Shown piece after piece: positions 57,378-64,000 of a stretch of 64,000 nt of DNA. Source of the stretch: Morchella semilibera (taxonomy: Eukaryota > Ascomycota > Pezizomycetes > Pezizales > Morchellaceae); NCBI GenBank assembly GCA_009192285.1, contig WBVU01000005.1, positions 310,001 to 374,000 on the forward strand, read 5' to 3'. The stretch's first letter is position 1. The number at the start of each line of letters is the position of its first letter. The position numbers were made by a program, and so were the translations under genes. The notes under the pieces were generated by a model. The model did no database searches and was not told the DNA's origin. It saw nothing but the letters and a program-made list of their open reading frames with translations.

Positions 57378-57770
57378 TGTAAAGGGATATCTCAGAAGTC
57401 ACTAAGATATGGCTAATGCTAAGCGATAGTTCTGTAGCTTTAAACTTGTAATATTGTAGACCGGATTCCGTTCGCTTGAGAGGATGATGATTCCCCTAAG
57501 ACGACGGGAATCCTACTAGCTATTTATACATGAAGAACCCCCTTTAAACCCGTTAACTCCTCCAATAGCAAATCTCTCGCAATGCCTCCGCTACTGCTCC
57601 GACGTTCCACGAGGTGGGGTATCCAGGGGTCCACTCATAGGGTGTGGTAGTGGTTGCCCGAGTTGTAACCGAACTCCACTTCTGGGCGTACGTCACTCTT
57701 CCCTCGTGCCGTCATACTAGGACAATCCCATTGTACTACTAGTACCGCACTTCCAGGCAATCCTGTAACA
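57378..57770 (-). repeat. 3' LTR of Gypsy element 2 (393 bp)
   Basis: Begins TGTTACAGG and ends CCTTTACA on the element strand, matching both LTRs of element 1 with small differences. The adjoining left flank is CTGTG, the expected position of a 5-bp target duplication; its partner lies beyond the window. Confidence 0.9.
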
Positions 57771-60700
57771 CTACTCCCCCTTCCAAGCCGTCGTCCTCGA
57801 CCGTTAAACCCTTCCATGGAAAAAACCCCGTGGGGAAAAGCCATGATGAGGGAAGGTATCGGGATTATTGCTTTGTCAACCGTCGCTGCCTCTTAGTCTG
57901 CCGTGCTCCGGACTCCGGGGCTACTATGCCTTGACTCCGAGTGCGAGGACGGTTGCTGATGACCGGTTTGGCATTCTCGTCAGCCAGGGCCTCTTGGGGC
58001 TCTGGTGTTGCCAGCCGTTTGCGAGTGTTCTGCTTCCTATTAGGGTCCGAATCCTCTCGATAAGGCCGTAGGAGCATCTCATGGAACACGTTGTGAACCT
58101 TCCAGTCTGCTGGTAGATCTAGTCGGTACGCTCGATTACCGATCTTCGCTAATACTTCGAAGGGTCCGGTGAACTTATCTGACCACTTGTTGTATCCGCC
58201 GAGGTTCCTTGTATCTAACAGGACCTTCTGCCCTGGTTCGAACTGCTGTGCTGCGGGACCAGGTCGTGACGCCATTTTATCGTACGTCTGCTGTAGGGTT
58301 TCCCGGGCCAGTTCATGGGCGGCGAGGATCTCGTCCAGGTGATTATTTCCTCCGGCATCCAGCTGCTCAATTTCCACGTCCGTAGGCCAGTCCGTGCGAG
58401 GGTGAAACCCATAGTGCAATAGAATGGTGACTGCCCGTAGAGGAATGTTTGGCGTTGTTGTAGGCATATTCGCAGATCGGAAGTAGGTCTCTCCACTTCT
58501 TACCTGTGCCAGCTGTAAACGCTCGTAGGTAGGACTCCATATGCTGGTTAGTCCTTTCCGTCTGACCATCTGTCTGCGGATGGAACGAGGTCGAGAGTCT
58601 TCTACGAATCCCTAGTCGTTCGGTGATCGCGGTCCAGAAGGCTGACACGAACTGAGTTCCTTGGTCCGATACTATTGATCGCGGGAGTCCATGAAAGCGC
58701 CAGATGTCTTTGACGAAGGCTTGTGCGGTTTGCTCCGCGTTGATTCCTGTCATTGGGATGAAGTGCGCCATTTTACTGAAGCGGTCCACTACAACCATGA
58801 CGTTCCGGAAACTTGACCGCTCCTTGGGCATTTCTACTACAAAATCCATGGAGATGTCGCACCAAGGGGTCGTGGCTAACTCTAGGGGCTGTGGAAGAGA
58901 CATATGTCGTCGTCGTTGTTTGGCTCTTTGGCATACATCGCACGTGCTGACATACTTGGCTACATCTGTGGTCATTCCTGGCCACCAGTAGTTCCTGTCA
59001 ATCAATTCCAAGGTTTTATCTCTGCCTAGATGCCCTGCCGTGGGTCGGTCGTGGTGGTCTTCTATAACCTGCTTGACTGCATGCCCAGGCACTACCCAGC
59101 GTCCTTCATGAGTCGCTGTATTCTGATCGGGATCCCACTCTGTTGCAGCCTCTCGCAAGATAGTCTGCCGGGTCCACGGGTCCTCAGGATCTTCGTTTCA
59201 AGGAGTTCATCCGGAACTGTCCTGCGAGGTCCATCGACCCTCTTCTTCATACCAGTTCTGCAGAGCCGCAGGCATTCCCACTCCTGGTATGTGTACCCAC
59301 TGATCCACTGGACGCACTTCTGATGAGTGATTGCAGAGGATTTCTTCACGAGGTTCTATTCCCGCTTGTGTCCTTCTTGCAAAATGTCCGGGGAGGAGGT
59401 TTCTCTCCGCAAAGTGTTCAGGAGAGAGGAGCATTTTTACTGGCTGCTCTCGAACTACTCCCCCTTCCATAGCGTACTCCGGGCGCCTGGTTAAAGCATC
59501 AGGTTTCCCGTTCTTGTCGCCTGGCCGAAAGTGGATTTTGAAGTGAAAAGGTGCTATCTTTTCAGCCCATCGGGCCTGTCTTCTTGACAGCTTCTTGGTT
59601 GTTGTGAAGTACTGAAGGTTTTGGTGATCAGAATAGATCTGGATAGGTATGTCCGTACCTTCCAGCCAATGTCTCCAAGTCAGGAGGGCGGAAACTATTG
59701 CGAGCATCTCTTTATCGTAGATCTCATAGTTGACTTCGGCCTCGTTGAACTTGCGAGAGTGGTAAGCTACCGGATGTAACTTGCCATCTTCGAACACCTG
59801 TGACAGGACCGCAGCCTCTGCCCAGTCGCTGGCATCTGTTTCAAGGACAGCCATACGATGTTCGTGGTAGTGTCGGAGGATAGGAGCGGTGGTAAATAGC
59901 TTCTTGAGCCCCTCAAAAGCATCCTGCTGCTCCCGACCCCACTTCCATACAGCATTCTTCTTCAGGAGATCGGTCATGGGCCGGCATACCGCAGAATACC
60001 CGTAGATGAACCGCCTTAAGAAGTTGGCGAACCCCAGGAAGCATTGAAGCTCCTTCACCTTTGTGGGAATTAACCACTCAGTGATAGCCCTCACCTTCTC
60101 GGGTGAGACTTGGGTGCCGCTACCTGATAGCTTGAATCCTAGGAATTCTATCTCCGTTTGGGACCAAGCAGTCTTTTTCAGGTTGCCGTATAGGTGGTTT
60201 TGTCGTAGCCGCTCCAGCACCTTACGCACCAGCGCTACGTGCTCTTCTCTGGACTTGGAATATATCAGGATATCATCCAAGTAAACCACTAGACCCTGAT
60301 CTAACAGGTCCTTGAATATGGTATTGACCATTGCCTGGAACGTTGCCGGGGCATTGGTCAAGCCAAACGGCATTACTCTATATTCGAAGTGGCCATATTT
60401 GGTCCGGAAAGCTGTCTTCCACTCTTCTCCCTCCGCGATCCTTACTAGGTTGTAGCCGTTCTTGAGATCTATCTTGGTGAAGAAGAGAGCTCCCTTCGTC
60501 GAGTCTGCCAGCTCTGTCATGAGAGGCAGTGGGTACCGGTTTTTGGACTGTGACGGAGTTTAAGCCGCGGTAGTCGACGCATAACCGTAGCGACCCATCT
60601 TGTTTAGGGACGAAGAGGATTGGTGCCGCTGCTGGGCTGGAAGATGGGACAATTTTACCTGCCGCTAACATTTCGTCCAGGTATTCCCTCAACGCTTTCT

Positions 60701-63700
60701 GTTCCGGGGGTGACAATGCGTAGATAGGACCCACGGCGGTTGGCTTCCGTCCAAGAGAGCAATTTTATGATCCCACTCACTATGTTCCGGCAGGCGTCCT
60801 GCTCCTTCAGGGGAGAACACATCTGCGTAGTCTTGGAACTCTTCCGGGATAGCACTAGCGAGAGTCTCGCTTCCCGTAGACCGTGCCCAGAAAGGGTGTG
60901 ACGTGAGAGGCATGTCAGGTTCAGGCATATGTCGTAGGAGTCTGACGACCTTTTCTTGCCAGCCTTCTTCATACATGTCTCCTTCTGTCATCATGCAACC
61001 CTTAATCTGGGCATTTGATACTGTTGAAGGTAGCCTTATTCTGGCCCCAATGTATCGTAGGTTGATGCTCTTCGAGCCATCGATGTGGTATGACGAGATC
61101 TTCCCCAGCAAAGGTACCTATTTCACAGGTGACTAACCTGTCGAGGTGGCTACCGATGCGGAGTGTGAGAGGTTGGGTGATGTGAGTACCGGAGTGAGGC
61201 ATGCGTGAGCCATCAGCTTGTTTAATAAGGAGAGTTGTGGCGCGAGTCTGAACTGGGATCTCGGCCTTCTTGACACAATCCCAGGACATGATCCATGTCT
61301 CGGTGCCGCTGTCTAGCAAGGCTTGGACAGTGTGGGTGAAGTGTTTATTGGTTTTAGGATTAAGCCATGAGATTTCTGTCTCGAGGCGGGTTTCTTGGGT
61401 GACGGTAGTCATTGTAGTGTTGGTAAGTTATGGTGATGGTGAAAGAGGATGGCTGATATCCTCTTCCTTGAGGCGGATGAGGTCTCTTATATAGCTAAGT
61501 GCGGGGTAGCTTTGACACGTCATGCCCAAAGAATACCTTGCCCTAGTCACGAGTTCTTACTTTGCATCGGCAGTCTCTCCACAGGGTTATGGCAAGTCAA
61601 CAGTACGCAGTGCGTCTACTGTCCGCTATCTGTGTGGCCCCTCTGATTTCCGAACTTCTAGACTCGAGTCTTGGTTTCTGGCATTGGTCATTGCTTTCCT
61701 TGCAGTATAGTTTATATAAAGAGATTTATTTCCGCGCCCTAATAACTAATTTATTCATAACCCAATAAAGAAAACCATAAGAAAAATAACTTAATCTTCC
61801 CCGAGCGCTGTAATTCTGGCCCTAAATGCCTCACCTTGAGGTCCCAATTTCTGCCTTTTCTCACTCTCCCCTTCCGGTTCCTTCGTCCTCGAAGTCTTAT
61901 CCTCTCTTTTCCTCTTTTTCCCACTTGATCTTTCCGTCCCACCTGTCATTCTGACCTTCGTGGTCGAGTAACATTCCTTTGTCCAGTGACCTTCCCTTCC
62001 GCACCGGAGGCATTTATTTTCTTTTGCCCATTGGTCCTTCTCTGCTTGGGTGGCTCCTAAGCTACCAGTAGCTGGGCGAGGTTTGTGCGGGGAGTCCTCT
62101 CGTTCCTTTCTACGGGGACGGGACTCGTCGCGCTCCTTCTTCCGGTGGCGAGGCTTCTGGCGTTTGGACTCTTGGTGCTTAGGTTCTCGAGTTTCTTGGG
62201 GCCGTGCTGGTTCCCTTCCACGCAGAATTTTCTGGCGGGCTCTGACCTCAGCATCCTTTCTTCCCACTCTTCGAACCCATGCTAACCAATCTGGAAATTC
62301 AGATGGTTCTTCAATCGCAGCAGATAGTCTTTGTTCCAACGTGGAGTTTATTCCTGTTAGAATCATGGACTTCATGACGATTGGGCCAACTCGAGCGTCC
62401 CACTCAAGGTTTTGCATCTCGTTGATGTAATCGTCGATAGGACCGGTTTGACGGAGATTATCCATCTTCTGCTTGGCCTGTTCTTGACTGGTGCGATTAC
62501 CATACTGGATGCGGAGTTCCTGTTTAAAGCGTTCCCAAGTACCGAGCCTAGGTTCTACACTAAGCCTTTCCTTAAAGTTGCGCCAGAAACTTGCTGCACT
62601 CCCGGTGAATTCCAGGGATGCCCAAAGGATTCGAGTCTTGTCATCCCATGTGACTCGGGGTTGAAGGTCCATTAGTATCTCCATACGATCGATCCAATGG
62701 CGGACGTCTTCGTCAGGTTTCCCAGAGAAGGGGATCTTGGCCTGCTTGGGTGTCTCTCCCTTGCGATGGCTGTAGGATACCGGTGACTGCGTTTCTGCTC
62801 GTCGGTGGTGCCTATCTCTTCTTCTCTTTCGTCTCCTATCATCATCGGAGGAACTGGATGAGTCCGATGAACTTGGACTGTCATCCCTTCTGTGCCTTCT
62901 TCTTCCTCTTCCGCCACCATTTCCTCCACCATTTCCTATCGCTCCCTTCTCCAGTACAGGCTCCTCCTCCCTCCTACGTTTACCGTGGGATCTTCTGGAG
63001 GGTGGAGACGGGGATTTACTCCTCCTCCTGTTGGCTGGGGGTGGGGGTGGCGGTGCCCTTCCTTCTCCTGGGGAATCGTTCTCAGACTCAACCCGTGGCT
63101 GCTTCCCCTTAAATGCTTTCAGGGCTTCCCTTAGCATTTTCCTCAACTCTGGCTGGACGGTATCGACAGTAGGGGTAGGCGCTTTGGGTAGTGGGGCTAC
63201 CTGAGCTGCTGCAACAGTGGCTGCCAGCCCTTCTGGCAAGTCCAGGTTTTTCTCCGCTTGCTGAGCCTGTATGTAGGCTGCTAGCTCCTGGGTTCGTTGC
63301 CGTTGTTGCTCATGTTCAAGGGCCATCTGTCTAAACCTTAACTCAGTTTCCGTTTGCTGGTTTTGTGCATAGGCCTGAAACTGGTTGGCTAAGGTGCCAA
63401 GAGCGGCGGTTATCTGCCCTTGGTGTCCTTCTACTTCCCGGAACTTCCCTTGTAATTCTCCCACCAGTTGTTGTCCGCGTTGGACTACCTGGACGTGCTG
63501 GTGTTCCCGTGCCCTGGCTTCTGCTTGGATTGCCTCGCCTGTCTGAGCTGCGAGACCTCTCATGCCCTGGACGAGTACCTCGGTCCTGAGGGGTCGTGGG
63601 GTCTCCTGCTCGTAGGACAGCTCGCCGATTGAGGAGGTGCTCGCGTAGCTGGCGTCGCTCATATCCCCATCCGAACCAGAGCGCCTCACTGTAATAGTGG

Positions 63701-64000
63701 CTTGCCTGGTTGGAGTTTCGAAGGGGTTGAGGTCCATGCTGGCGGAGCTGCGGGTAATCCTTCTCGGGTCTCGTTTGCGAACCTTCTTCGGGGCTTTGGC
63801 TTTGAGGGGGGCTGGGTTCTATAGCTCGGTGGCGGGGGTATCCCTGGCTCTGCTGGCTATTGTGGGATGAGCCTGGGCCATGGCGGTGTCTCTGTCGCGG
63901 ACCACAATGGCTTCCGCCATGTTGTGGTCTTCCTGCGAGGTTAACGCTAGTGGGAGGGACATCTTTGAAGAATTCGATGGGTAGGTCGGGGGTGTTGATG
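57378..64000 (-). mobile_element. Ty3/Gypsy LTR retrotransposon, second copy, runs off the window
   Basis: Same family and orientation as the element at 23573-31044, with high protein and DNA similarity throughout. Parts visible: 3' LTR (57378-57770), polypurine tract just inside it, integrase (about 57.87-59.3 kb), RNase H and reverse transcriptase with a YLDD motif (about 59.5-60.7 kb), protease region (about 61.0-61.4 kb), and gag with a CCHC zinc knuckle (about 61.8-63.96 kb). The 5' LTR is outside the window. Integrase C-terminus and gag are better preserved than in copy 1, but the coding part is still broken in about five places. Age cannot be read from LTR pairs here. Confidence 0.9.

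Noticed and set aside
1-64000. tRNA, rRNA genes or CRISPR arrays
   Set aside because: I looked for T-loop motifs such as GGTTCGAATCC with paired acceptor arms and for regularly spaced repeats, and found no convincing case.

Overview
The window looks like a stretch of a filamentous ascomycete nuclear genome. The evidence is short introns of 52 to 74 nt with GTRNGT donors, ACTAAC-type branch sites and AG acceptors; fungal-type NLR, F-box/ankyrin and TPR-CHAT proteins; Ty3/Gypsy LTR elements; and scattered short TTAGGG/CCCTAA runs. A Pezizomycetes-type (truffle or morel-like) host is a guess from this gene mix, not something the sequence proves. The region is gene-poor and repeat-rich. I see no rRNA, no convincing tRNA and no CRISPR array.

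Layout. 1-16.4 kb: almost no genes. It holds dispersed repeats and small inverted-repeat elements, an ankyrin gene (4189-5705, minus) with one frameshift, and a decayed coding relic near 14.0-14.4 kb. 16.4-22 kb: a fungal NLR on the minus strand. I could rebuild it as nine exons giving a 1410-residue SesB-like hydrolase / NACHT / ankyrin protein, and its 3' end runs into an inserted 418-bp repeat. 23.6-31.0 kb: a complete-length but broken Ty3/Gypsy element with two 389-bp LTRs and a CTCTC target duplication. 31-42 kb: mostly non-coding, with one clear gene, an IRG-type GTPase (34304-35551, minus). 42.9-43.5 kb: a short F-box/ankyrin gene. 46.3-54.7 kb: a large TPR-CHAT protease-like gene (minus), a small upstream open frame that may be its first exon, and a divergent gene (53800-54723, plus) that resembles fungal gasdermin-like pore formers. 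57.4 kb to the end: a second Gypsy copy of the same family and orientation, cut by the window edge.

How the genes may work together. Almost every host gene here belongs to a class tied to self/non-self recognition or regulated cell death: NLR, IRG GTPase, CHAT protease, gasdermin-like, ankyrin and F-box/ankyrin proteins. The most exciting item is the CHAT-TPR / gasdermin-like pair. In fungi and bacteria, gasdermins are known to sit beside proteases that cut off an inhibitory C-terminal tail, and this pair fits that design, with the protease fused to a long TPR sensor. The two same-orientation Gypsy copies bracket the IRG, F-box and CHAT/gasdermin genes, so this part looks like an accessory defence-type island.
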